The notes under the pieces: model-generated
Databases searched by the model: none
What the model was told of the DNA's origin: nothing
What the model saw: the letters and a program-made list of their open reading frames with translations, nothing else
Made by a program: the position numbers and the translations under genes
Shown: positions 44,488 through 52,180 of the stretch, piece by piece
How positions within the stretch are numbered: position 1 is the first letter of the stretch
How the letters are laid out: the number at the start of each line of letters is the position of its first letter
DNA from: an uncultured Saprospiraceae bacterium
GTDB taxonomy: Bacteria; Bacteroidota; Bacteroidia; Chitinophagales; Saprospiraceae
Length of the DNA: 52,180 bases
Assembly (NCBI GenBank): GCA_938022935.1
Contig: CALIHL010000079.1
Location: 1 to 52,180, forward strand
Direction of reading: 5' to 3'

Positions 44488-46827
44488 ATGAAAAGAATGT
44501 CCTCAACTATAATTACAGCTTTCGTCCTTGTCATTGCTTTTAATTTATTCCCTCACTCTTTAAGTGGCCAATATGCCATAATCACAGGAACCGTCCAAGA
44601 CAACTATGACAGCTCTCCGATATCAGGAGTACATATATCATATCAAAATGCACTCAATGGCGTAACATCCAATAGTGATGGTAATTTTCAACTTAGGATT
44701 GACAATGTCAGCCTTGTAGACTCTATAACCTTCTCTCATATCGGCTATGAACCAAAGAGCTTTCTCATATCCGATCTCTTGAAATACGATCTCGTAGTTA
44801 ATTTGACTGCAGCCATCTATGAAACTCCCAATGTCGTCATCACTCAGTTAAGTGGTGAGCAATTGATCTCAAGAGCCTTGGGCAATGTAGAAAAGCACTT
44901 CCACAATGAAGATCATTATGTTGGAGGCTTCTATAGAGAGAAGACGGTACACGTCGGCAAGTCAGAGTTGATCTACTTAGCAGAGGGCGAGTTAAACGTA
45001 CATAAATCAAAATATCAAAATCACCCGAGACATCATCTACCTTCAGAATGGAAGGCGCCACGCGATCAAGTGCAATTAGTGCAAGGGGAAATTGTGAAAG
45101 AAAGTAAATCTTATGTCGCCTACAACATGCTTCAACCGATACCTGAGATTACCAATGGTCCTACCGTAGCGGTATCTTTGGATTTCTATAAAAGCTCGCG
45201 AGCATTTCTAAGTGAAAAAGAGTTTAAAAACTATGACTATAAGCTACATGGATACGAGCAAATAGGAGGCACTAATTACTACCTAATTTCTTTTGAACCT
45301 AAGAAAGATAACTTCTTAACAAGAGGTATATTTTATTATGATGCAGACAAAGAGATTATCACTTCCGTAAAATATTATTTTACAGAAGAAGGGATCAAAG
45401 CTTATAACAAGCAGAACCTTATTGATCTCGCTTCACGATCATTTGAAGTGAGTTATAGACTCAGAGGAGGAAAATATACACTGGATCGGGTTCTTGTAGA
45501 AAATGTATTTTCCCACAAGGTACTGGGTGACCAAATTTATAATGAATTAGAGTTTATCACGACATCGGTTAAAACCGAAGATGTACTACCCATCTTGAGA
45601 GCCAAAGAATTAAACCAAGGTCATGATTTGAATCACTTTATCAAGCTCGGTCTCAAACCAAACTGGGGACAGATCAGCTTAATCCCACGCGAAAAACAAA
45701 TCTCTGCGATGTTGCTACCTAAACGAAAAAAGATTCAGGTACCAAGCTTAGATATTGATAGTTCAGAGATTAACTTCTACGACATACAAAAGAACTATCA
45801 ACTTGCTATGGAGAACGACAAAATCTCGTTGATCATAGCGAGTGCATCATGGTGTCCACCATGTAAGAAGCTCAAAAGAGAAGTATTCCATAATGAAGAA
45901 ACTGTCAAGTTTCTCAACAAGCACTTTTACGTCACCATACTTGACTATGACGCGCCTGTCGACAAGGCGTACTTAACAAAATATGATATCAATAGGATAC
46001 CATATACACTTGCTTTACAAAATACTGGCAAAGAATTGGGTCGCATAGATGGCTACTCCAGTCTAGGTAACTTTTATAATAACATAAAATATTTTGTCAA
46101 AAAAGACCAAAAACTAAATGCTTCCCAAAACCATAAACTATGGGAAGATGTGAACAGACTGCAACAATCCTATTCTGAAAAAGAGAAGAAACAAAAGAAA
46201 AGAGAGAGGAACGTTTTCAAGCAGATTAAAAAAAAGAAGCTCACTTCTGAGGAAATCGCATTTGTACTCTACACTGCAGAAATACATGACTTTGAAGGTC
46301 GGCGATTTAAATATTTAATGAAATATAAAGATGACTATATATCTTATTTCGGCCCTAAGCAATACACTGACAAATTATTAGAAACCATAATTACTCATCA
46401 CTATTATCAAGCACTCAAATACAAATACTTAAAAGGCCGGATTGATACAACCCAGCTTTCTAAGCTTATAACTAAACACATGCCGTCATACTATGACATT
46501 GTCTACTCAAGATATATGGCGGAGCATCATCAGTATGTCACCTTGGATCAAGCATCTTCTAACGCTTCATGGTTAAAATATTTTGATGCCATCCCAACAG
46601 ACCACTTCGCATCATACGATACTGATCTTTACAACTTTATCTCACAGACAACTGAGGCCGGAGTATTGCAAGAGTTAAAGGCCATCATTCTTAAACACAA
46701 TATCGATTCTCCTTCTATCAAAGATCATATCATGCAGATTGATTTTCTTATTAAAGGAGATGATGCAATACCCCGCCCTAAAGTCATGATAGAAGAAACA
46801 GACAGGTCTTATATCAGCCGATATTAA
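44488..46827 (+). CDS. Exported CarboxypepD_reg-like protein with an embedded thioredoxin-fold domain
   Basis: 779 residues. Signal peptide MKRMSSTIITAFVLVIAFNLFPHSLSG, then a carboxypeptidase regulatory-like beta-sandwich (about 28-120: AIITGTVQDNYDSSPISGVHISYQN). The middle (120-400) is a beta-rich domain of the same family with GFYREKTVHVGKSELIYLAEGELNVHK. Residues about 430-555 form a thioredoxin fold with an active CPPC (Trp455-Cys456-Pro-Pro-Cys459). The rest is a helical, basic domain. The combination suggests a periplasmic redox-active protein, perhaps assembling or repairing disulfides; the target is unknown. Confidence 0.85.
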   Translation: MKRMSSTIITAFVLVIAFNLFPHSLSGQYAIITGTVQDNYDSSPISGVHISYQNALNGVTSNSDGNFQLRIDNVSLVDSITFSHIGYEPKSFLISDLLKYDLVVNLTAAIYETPNVVITQLSGEQLISRALGNVEKHFHNEDHYVGGFYREKTVHVGKSELIYLAEGELNVHKSKYQNHPRHHLPSEWKAPRDQVQLVQGEIVKESKSYVAYNMLQPIPEITNGPTVAVSLDFYKSSRAFLSEKEFKNYDYKLHGYEQIGGTNYYLISFEPKKDNFLTRGIFYYDADKEIITSVKYYFTEEGIKAYNKQNLIDLASRSFEVSYRLRGGKYTLDRVLVENVFSHKVLGDQIYNELEFITTSVKTEDVLPILRAKELNQGHDLNHFIKLGLKPNWGQISLIPREKQISAMLLPKRKKIQVPSLDIDSSEINFYDIQKNYQLAMENDKISLIIASASWCPPCKKLKREVFHNEETVKFLNKHFYVTILDYDAPVDKAYLTKYDINRIPYTLALQNTGKELGRIDGYSSLGNFYNNIKYFVKKDQKLNASQNHKLWEDVNRLQQSYSEKEKKQKKRERNVFKQIKKKKLTSEEIAFVLYTAEIHDFEGRRFKYLMKYKDDYISYFGPKQYTDKLLETIITHHYYQALKYKYLKGRIDTTQLSKLITKHMPSYYDIVYSRYMAEHHQYVTLDQASSNASWLKYFDAIPTDHFASYDTDLYNFISQTTEAGVLQELKAIILKHNIDSPSIKDHIMQIDFLIKGDDAIPRPKVMIEETDRSYISRY

Positions 46828-46862
46828 AGTTAGACTGAATATCGCTTAGATCTCAAGAACGG

Positions 46863-46890
46863 TTTATCTGTAAAGGATGTACTATGTTTG
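46863..46890 (+). promoter_or_regulatory. Promoter of the PLP decarboxylase gene
   Basis: TATGTTTG at 46883-46890 is a perfect -7 match; TTTATCTG around 46863 is a weak -33. The leader to ATG 46931 would be about 35 bases. Confidence 0.5.
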
Positions 46891-46930
46891 CCGTGGACTA
46901 TTATTTACCTCACATTACTAAAAGCGTGAT

Positions 46931-48322
46931 ATGTCCATACAAAACAAGATGTTCCAAGAGCTCAAAGATAAAACCATCTTTGAGCAAGCAAGAAAAAATG
47001 CCTATGCATACTCTGATGGTATAGCAGATATGGATGTATTTCCCTCCGATGAGAATATTGAAAATTTAAAAGCATTTGAAGAACCACTTAATGACGAACC
47101 AACCGATGCCCTTGATGTCATCAACATGCTCAATCAATATGGCGGACCCGCGACAACCGCTCAGACAGGCGGCAGGTTCTTTGGCTTCGTTGACGGCGGA
47201 GCTGTACCAGTATCCATTGCAACCAAGTGGCTCACGGACTTCTGGGATCAATGTGGAGGTTTGTACTTGACTTCACCGATCAATTCTAAATTAGAAAGTG
47301 TCTGTGAAGCTTGGCTCAAAGATATCTTTGGACTTCCTGATGAGACAGTTGCTGGTTTTGTAAGTGGAACATCAATGGCCAACCTCAGTGCTTTATGCGC
47401 AGCACGATATCGACTATTGAAGAATCAAGGCTGGGATATCAACAAACAAGGACTTAACGGTGCACCTCCAATCAGAATCATCGCTCATAAACAAGTACAC
47501 TCCAGTGTCAAAAAGACTTTGGTGATGTTAGGCTTTGGATCTGATAACATCGAGTGGTTAGAAGCTGATAAACAAGGCAGAGCAATCCCTGAGACCATAC
47601 CAGCTTTAGACAACACATGCTTACTTCTACTTCAAGCCGGCAATGTCAACACAGGAGGATACGATCCTTTTATGGAAATCTGCCCAGCAGCTAAGAAAGC
47701 TGGTGCTTGGGTTCACATAGATGGTGCCTTTGGCTTATGGGCAGGAGCTTGCAAGAGCTTAAAGCATCTAACTGCTGGTATGGAGTTAGCACAGTCGTGG
47801 GCCGTAGATGGTCACAAGACACTCAATACTCCATACGACTGCGGCATCATCATGTGTGCCGATCCAGAAGCTCTGGTTACATCATTACAAGCCAACGCTG
47901 ACTACATTATTTATACCGATCAAAGAGAACCTTTACTTTATGGACCAGAGATGTCTAAACGATCAAGAGCATTAGAGCTTTGGTCAGTCATGAAGTACCT
48001 GGGCAAGCGAGGCATAGATGAGATGGTCACCGGACTTCATATCAACGCTAAGAGAATGGGAGCTGGCTTAAAGGATGCAGGCTTCGAACTTATCAATGAA
48101 GTGGTCTTTAATCAAGTCTTGATCAAGTGCTCTTCTTCGGAGATAACTAAAAGTGTCTTAGAAGGCGTACAACAATCCGGCAAAGCTTGGTGCGGCGGAT
48201 CTATGTGGCAAGGTGAACCAGTGATTAGAATCAGTGTTTGCTCTTGGGCGACATCTGCTGAAGATGTGGATATAACGATTGGATTATTTGCGAAAGCGAA
48301 ACAAGATGTCATGTCTTTTTAA
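46931..48322 (+). CDS. PLP-dependent group II decarboxylase
   Basis: 463 residues, fold type I aminotransferase-like decarboxylase. Lys296 in AVDGHKTLNTPYDCG is the Schiff-base lysine; HIDGAFG (AWVHIDGAFGLWAG) provides the cofactor-binding Asp. The family includes glutamate, aspartate, tyrosine and aromatic amino acid decarboxylases and some 2,4-diaminobutyrate enzymes. The sequence GGRFFGFVDGGAVPVSIATKWLTDFWDQ is in the clade often annotated as aspartate aminotransferase family/pyridoxal decarboxylase. The substrate is uncertain. Confidence 0.9.
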   Translation: MSIQNKMFQELKDKTIFEQARKNAYAYSDGIADMDVFPSDENIENLKAFEEPLNDEPTDALDVINMLNQYGGPATTAQTGGRFFGFVDGGAVPVSIATKWLTDFWDQCGGLYLTSPINSKLESVCEAWLKDIFGLPDETVAGFVSGTSMANLSALCAARYRLLKNQGWDINKQGLNGAPPIRIIAHKQVHSSVKKTLVMLGFGSDNIEWLEADKQGRAIPETIPALDNTCLLLLQAGNVNTGGYDPFMEICPAAKKAGAWVHIDGAFGLWAGACKSLKHLTAGMELAQSWAVDGHKTLNTPYDCGIIMCADPEALVTSLQANADYIIYTDQREPLLYGPEMSKRSRALELWSVMKYLGKRGIDEMVTGLHINAKRMGAGLKDAGFELINEVVFNQVLIKCSSSEITKSVLEGVQQSGKAWCGGSMWQGEPVIRISVCSWATSAEDVDITIGLFAKAKQDVMSF

Positions 48323-48376
48323 AGACACAATGTCCTACTCATAAAAACAAAGCTACCGCCAAGAAGTTAAGCTGGC

Positions 48377-48595
48377 ATGATAAAGTTGATCTACAAATTA
48401 GAAAATCAAAAGTTAACAGATATAAAAGATCGCATCGAAGATCTTTCTCTTGCATACAAATTAGAGAAGAACGAGAAAGTAAAAACCGTCTTTCTTGAAG
48501 ATGGCGACCTTATCTATGAGGGTGATAGAGCCGTCAACAACCACATCGATCAATTAGAAAAAGATATCAGAAAGTGGTGGTACTGCGACTGTTAG
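48377..48595 (+). CDS. Small protein with glutaredoxin/GST-like motif and a CxC end
   Basis: 72 residues, ending one base before the helicase stop. EDGDLIYEGDRAVNNHIDQLEKDIRKWWYCDC recalls the second half of thioredoxin-like/GST N-terminal proteins (a GDxxxEGxxAIxxYLxELE pattern with an aromatic-Cys-x-Cys end). The two cysteines might bind metal or be redox-active. I do not know a function. Confidence 0.6.
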   Translation: MIKLIYKLENQKLTDIKDRIEDLSLAYKLEKNEKVKTVFLEDGDLIYEGDRAVNNHIDQLEKDIRKWWYCDC

Positions 48596-48596
48596 T

Positions 48597-50132
48597 TTAA
48601 GCCTTCTTCTTCTTTTTTTTATATCGATTCTTAGCATCTTTTGAAAAACCTTCAGGATATTTATTCTTCTTTTTCCCACCTTTTGATGAGCGTCCAGACC
48701 TGTCAAACTTCTTCTTGCCTTTATACTTATTTTTACCGCCGCCGCCATCTCTACGACTACCACGACCTCGATCTCGATCAGAACCTCTTCCGCCCTCGCC
48801 TCTTTGCTTCAGCTGATCATTGAGATCTCTATCGCTACCGATGTTAAGCTTCTGTAGTTCATTGAGCAATACCTTAGCTGTAAGTTCTTCTTTAGAAAGA
48901 TTACCAAAAAGCATATTAGCTTGCTCTATCAGTTGTTCATCAAGCTTGCCTTTAGTCTTCGTCTCAAGTACTTCATGACACCATTTTTCGACAGCCTTAG
49001 CAACTATGTCTTCAGCACTTGGTATCTCCTTTGCTTCAAACTTGATCCCTAACTTCTTCTGAAGCATCTTGATCTTGTACTGATCACTTGAACCTATAAA
49101 TGCAATTGACACACCCTTCTTACCTGCTCTTGCTGTACGACCACTTCTGTGCGTGTAATAAGCATTCTGATCTGGCAGTGTAAAATGAAATACGTGGGTC
49201 AAGTCATTGACATCGATACCTCTTGCTGCTACATCTGTTGCTATTAGAACCTGTAAGCTCTTCGCCTTGAAGCGCTTCATGACCTTATCTCTTTGCGCCT
49301 GTGACATGTCACCATGTAGTGCATCCGCGCGATACTTTCTGCGCATCAAGAACTCTGCAAGATCTTGGGTATCCAATCTCGTTCTACAGAATACTACACC
49401 TCTGATATCTGGATCACTATCCAGGATACGTAGCAGCGCCTCCTCTTTATCTCTCCTTCTTACAACGATATACTGGTGCTCGATATTCGCGTTGACCTCA
49501 TTCTTAGTATTGACCTTCACCTCGATGGGTTGGTCCATGTACTTTCTCACAATCCTCTTGATCTCATCTGGCATGGTAGCCGAGAAGAGCCATGTTAGTT
49601 TGTCATCAGGTGTATAAGATAGGATCTTGTCAATCTCTTCTTTGAAGCCCATATTGAGCATCTCATCTGCTTCGTCCAATACCAAATATTGTAACTCATC
49701 GAGCTTCACGGCTTTACGCTTAATCAAGTCAATGAGTCGCCCTGGTGTTGCTATGATAACATGTTGCGGCTTTCTTAATGCTTTGATTTGATTGACGATA
49801 GCTGCTCCTCCATATACAGCAAGGACACTGACTTTGGTCTGGTACTTACTAAAGGTGTGCAGCTGCTCAGCTATCTGCTGCCCCAACTCTCTGGTCGGTG
49901 CAAGTACAAGTGCTTGAGTTGCTTTATTATTAGGATCTATGCGTTGAAGTAGAGGAAGGCCAAAAGCTGCCGTCTTACCAGTCCCAGTCTGAGCTAAGCC
50001 GATAAGATCTTTGTTCTTCTCTAATAGTAAAGGGATAGATTCTGCTTGGATGTCTGTTGGTTTCTCAAAACCAAGCTCTACAAGGACTTTCAAAATTTCT
50101 TCTGAAAGGCCTAAGTCTTTAAATGATGCCAA
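48597..50132 (-). CDS. DEAD-box ATP-dependent RNA helicase
   Basis: 511 residues. Q motif (GFEKPTDIQ), Walker A AQTGTGKT (47-54), PTRELG (80-84 region), TPGR, DEAD (153-156), SAT and HRSGRTARAG are all present. The C-terminal tail (about 430-511) is low-complexity, rich in Arg/Gly/Lys (RGRGSRRDGGGG, KKKKKK), suited to RNA binding. The start is TTG 50132 (MASFKDLGLSEEIL), since no ATG is available and the Q motif follows directly. The promoter TACCTTTG lies just upstream. It likely acts in ribosome assembly or mRNA decay, possibly cold-induced. Confidence 0.93.
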   Translation of the reverse strand: MASFKDLGLSEEILKVLVELGFEKPTDIQAESIPLLLEKNKDLIGLAQTGTGKTAAFGLPLLQRIDPNNKATQALVLAPTRELGQQIAEQLHTFSKYQTKVSVLAVYGGAAIVNQIKALRKPQHVIIATPGRLIDLIKRKAVKLDELQYLVLDEADEMLNMGFKEEIDKILSYTPDDKLTWLFSATMPDEIKRIVRKYMDQPIEVKVNTKNEVNANIEHQYIVVRRRDKEEALLRILDSDPDIRGVVFCRTRLDTQDLAEFLMRRKYRADALHGDMSQAQRDKVMKRFKAKSLQVLIATDVAARGIDVNDLTHVFHFTLPDQNAYYTHRSGRTARAGKKGVSIAFIGSSDQYKIKMLQKKLGIKFEAKEIPSAEDIVAKAVEKWCHEVLETKTKGKLDEQLIEQANMLFGNLSKEELTAKVLLNELQKLNIGSDRDLNDQLKQRGEGGRGSDRDRGRGSRRDGGGGKNKYKGKKKFDRSGRSSKGGKKKNKYPEGFSKDAKNRYKKKKKKA

Positions 50133-50155
50133 AAAACGGTTTTTATAATGAGCCG

Positions 50156-50163
50156 CAAAGGTA
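50156..50163 (-). promoter_or_regulatory. -7 box of the helicase gene
   Basis: CAAAGGTA on the plus strand reads TACCTTTG on the minus strand, a perfect TAnnTTTG and identical to the ychF -7 box. It lies 24 bases before the TTG start. Confidence 0.55.
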
Positions 50164-50283
50164 GGTTAATTAAACTACTTGCCCTTATCGATGCCTCCAT
50201 CACGCTTTCGCGAAATACTTCAACCAAAAAATCGACTCGCCAAACCCTGACGTGAGTCTTTCTATTATTCGTAATTTAGACTC

Positions 50284-51600
50284 ATGTCCATTTCAAATGT
50301 AAAGCATCTTACTCTTCTGATCGTCATGTTGTGTTGCTCTATCAATGCAACTATCTATGCACAATCCAACAACTTGTCGGGCACTTCTTTTGAATTTCAA
50401 AAAGAGAATGAGACCATTAAACTTCCTTATTACACCAGTCATGATATTGAGGCGGGAGACAATTATGTAGAAAGGCTTGTTATCGTTATACATGGCACCA
50501 ATCGCAATGCTGATGATTACTATGACAACATGAAAAATGCGCTGTCTCAAAGACCTGATATCAGGGACAAAACTATAGTGATCGCGCCACAGTTTTTAAC
50601 AGAATTAGAAATCAACGATCATAACTTGGGACGAAACTATCCCTATTGGTCGTCCGATGGATGGAAAGTAGGTGCCAACTCACGTAACGAATCTTCTAAT
50701 CCAAGAGACATCCGTATACCATCTTATGAAGTTCTGGACTCGCTTATCATGCGCGTAGTTTCTAATTTTTCTAATCTCAACACGATGATATTTACGGGTC
50801 ACTCTGCGGGTGGACAATTGACCAATCGATATACTGCGTCCTCGCCCATATTTGAATTGCTATGTCAAGAGCATAACATATCTTCTAAAAGTATCATCGC
50901 CAATCCAGGTTCATATGTCTATATGTCTAACAGAAGAAGGATTGAAGGCAGCATGGATCAGTTTGAAGTACCCAGCGGTTGTGTAGAATACAATGAATAT
51001 AGCTACGGCCTCGATGATCTTTATACTTATCATCGCAGAGCAGGTGCTCCACAAGTCAAAGAATGGTATAGAGCCCGAGAGGCAGTTTATCTTCTTGGAG
51101 AAAGAGACAATGATCCCAATGCTTCCACCCTACCAAGTTCTTGTCGAGCACAATTGCAAGGGAATCATAGATTGGAAAAAGGGCTCATCTACTACAATCA
51201 TATTTTAGAAACTTTTGGAGAAGAGATTAAAGAACGACATAGATTAGAATTAGTCCCAAACATAGGACATGATAACTTCGATATGTATCATTCGACACAA
51301 GGTTTAGAAGAATTATTTGACGCAGCACCGATCTTCTCTTGCTCTGATCAGACAACTGCCACTTCTGACATCATCACTTCTAAAGTCGTCCTTTTTCCTA
51401 ATCCAGCACAAAATAGCCTGCATTTTGCGGGCCTACAAGGGGATGAATCCTTGCATATAACAGATATCTCTGGACGCATCATTCTGACAAAATCGGACGT
51501 TGGCTCAACAACGGATATTAGCATGTTGCAAAGTGGTTTTTATCTGGCTCAACTGAAGAGCAAAAAAGAGGCTGTTTTATTGCCTTTTGTAAAGTTCTAA
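50284..51600 (+). CDS. Secreted alpha/beta hydrolase with a T9SS sorting domain
   Basis: 438 residues. Signal peptide ending in TIYAQ. VIVIHGTNRNADDYYDN is the oxyanion region, GHSAGG (Ser174) is the nucleophile elbow, and PNIGHDNFDM carries the probable catalytic His (about 328). Residues about 362-438 are a type A T9SS sorting domain (VVLFPNPAQNSLHF ... LLPFVKF). The fold suggests an esterase, lipase or depolymerase acting outside the cell; the substrate is unknown. Confidence 0.9.
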   Translation: MSISNVKHLTLLIVMLCCSINATIYAQSNNLSGTSFEFQKENETIKLPYYTSHDIEAGDNYVERLVIVIHGTNRNADDYYDNMKNALSQRPDIRDKTIVIAPQFLTELEINDHNLGRNYPYWSSDGWKVGANSRNESSNPRDIRIPSYEVLDSLIMRVVSNFSNLNTMIFTGHSAGGQLTNRYTASSPIFELLCQEHNISSKSIIANPGSYVYMSNRRRIEGSMDQFEVPSGCVEYNEYSYGLDDLYTYHRRAGAPQVKEWYRAREAVYLLGERDNDPNASTLPSSCRAQLQGNHRLEKGLIYYNHILETFGEEIKERHRLELVPNIGHDNFDMYHSTQGLEELFDAAPIFSCSDQTTATSDIITSKVVLFPNPAQNSLHFAGLQGDESLHITDISGRIILTKSDVGSTTDISMLQSGFYLAQLKSKKEAVLLPFVKF

Positions 51601-51733
51601 AACTCGGCTACAGCATTTACGACAAGTAAGTCCTCACCTTTAGCGACATGTATTATTACCTTTATACATAGGCCAATTGCTTAGCCCATACCCCCAAAAC
51701 GGTTTATTCATCGATTTAGGATAAAATGGGTCG

Positions 51734-51769
51734 TTTTGACTTATAAATGTGCCAATAAAGCTATATTTG
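51734..51769 (+). promoter_or_regulatory. Promoter of the acyl-CoA dehydrogenase gene
   Basis: -7 TATATTTG (51762-51769) is a perfect match, and TTTTG (51734-51738) fits the -33 element with 23 bases between. The leader to ATG 51786 would be about 10 bases. Confidence 0.65.
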
Positions 51770-51785
51770 ATTTACAACATAGGCG

Positions 51786-52180
51786 ATGACAGAAAATATA
51801 AAGAAACAGATTAAGACAGATCAGTACCAAGCACCTGACTATTATAACCTTGATGGATTACTCTCTGAGGAGCACATCATGGTCAGAGATGCTGCCCGTG
51901 CATGGGTAAAGAAGGAAGTAACACCTATCATAGAACACTACAGTGAAGAAGCCAAGTGTCCTCTTCATCTGTATAAAGGCATGGCAGAGTTAGGAGCTTT
52001 AGGCCCAAGTCTACCCGAGAAGTATGGTGGAGGCGGTATGGACGAGATCACTTATGGTCTGCTGATGCAAGAGCTCGAGAGAGGAGATAGTGGCATCAGA
52101 TCTATGGCATCTGTACAAGGCTCTCTTGTGATGTACCCTATCTATAGATTTGGATCTGAGGAGCAGAAGATGAAGTACTT
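51786..52180 (+). CDS. Glutaryl-CoA dehydrogenase-like acyl-CoA dehydrogenase, 3' end outside the window
   Basis: The first 131 codons are present and open to the window end. The start is ATG 51786. YYNLDGLLSEEHIMVRDAAR, LPEKYGGGGMDEITYGLLMQELERGDSGIRSM and SVQGSLVMYPIYRFGSEEQK match the N-terminal helical domain of glutaryl-CoA dehydrogenases, which convert glutaryl-CoA to crotonyl-CoA in lysine and tryptophan breakdown. The catalytic base lies beyond the window, so the precise substrate is uncertain. Confidence 0.9.
   Translation, partial: MTENIKKQIKTDQYQAPDYYNLDGLLSEEHIMVRDAARAWVKKEVTPIIEHYSEEAKCPLHLYKGMAELGALGPSLPEKYGGGGMDEITYGLLMQELERGDSGIRSMASVQGSLVMYPIYRFGSEEQKMKY

Overview
The window comes from a member of the Bacteroidota, most like the Saprospiria/Lewinella group. 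Three things point there: several secreted proteins end in a type IX secretion system (T9SS) sorting domain; promoters match TAnnTTTG at -7 with a TTTG-like -33; and ribosome binding sites are mostly weak. Genes are in small operons on both strands. I saw no rRNA, tRNA, CRISPR array or prophage. The placement is inference from gene content.

Layout. 1-1774: end of a secreted beta-helix protein broken by a frameshift. 2316-5045: ychF and a cytoplasmic trehalase. 5178-10157 (-): a 1659-residue T9SS cargo protein. 10630-14119: a lipoprotein, then a tight cluster of acyl-CoA synthetase, thioesterase, VOC and ACT proteins, converging on a 4-hydroxybutyryl-CoA dehydratase-type enzyme (14134-15639, -). 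15718-19200 (-): a cell-surface protein built of about seven repeats. 19498-22401: a DUF4252/T9SS protein, a glycerol channel, a DUF4197 lipoprotein and a hotdog thioesterase. 22526-29522: a sensing/surface island with a hybrid two-component regulator, a short LuxR-type regulator, two secreted proteins (one with a self-cleaving S74 chaperone) and a histidine kinase lacking a recognisable ATPase domain. 29553-32265: an SDR, a decayed thioesterase copy, a DUF2853-DUF697 fusion and a DJ-1/PfpI protein.

32318-33194 is the least ordinary region: alternating 20-bp palindromic arms and three copies of a roughly 130-bp unit surround a small GIY-YIG nuclease gene. This looks like a REP-type element with its own nuclease. 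33279-35951: a small secreted protein and a bicarbonate-uptake operon (SulP transporter plus beta carbonic anhydrase). 36158-38974: a secreted metalloprotease flanked by two direct copies of a 62-bp hairpin, followed by a truncated ATPase fragment. 39723-48595: an NtrY-like kinase, carotenoid hydroxylase, MaoC hydratase, two SDRs, a surface protein with a thioredoxin fold, a PLP decarboxylase and a small conserved-looking protein. 48597-52180: a DEAD-box helicase (-), a T9SS-secreted hydrolase, and the start of a glutaryl-CoA dehydrogenase-like gene cut by the window edge.

Together the genes suggest a free-living or biofilm heterotroph with many large secreted adhesive proteins, fatty-acid and acyl-CoA metabolism, carotenoids and several membrane sensors. 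Mobile traces are small: repeats, decayed paralogs and a lone nuclease rather than full insertion sequences.
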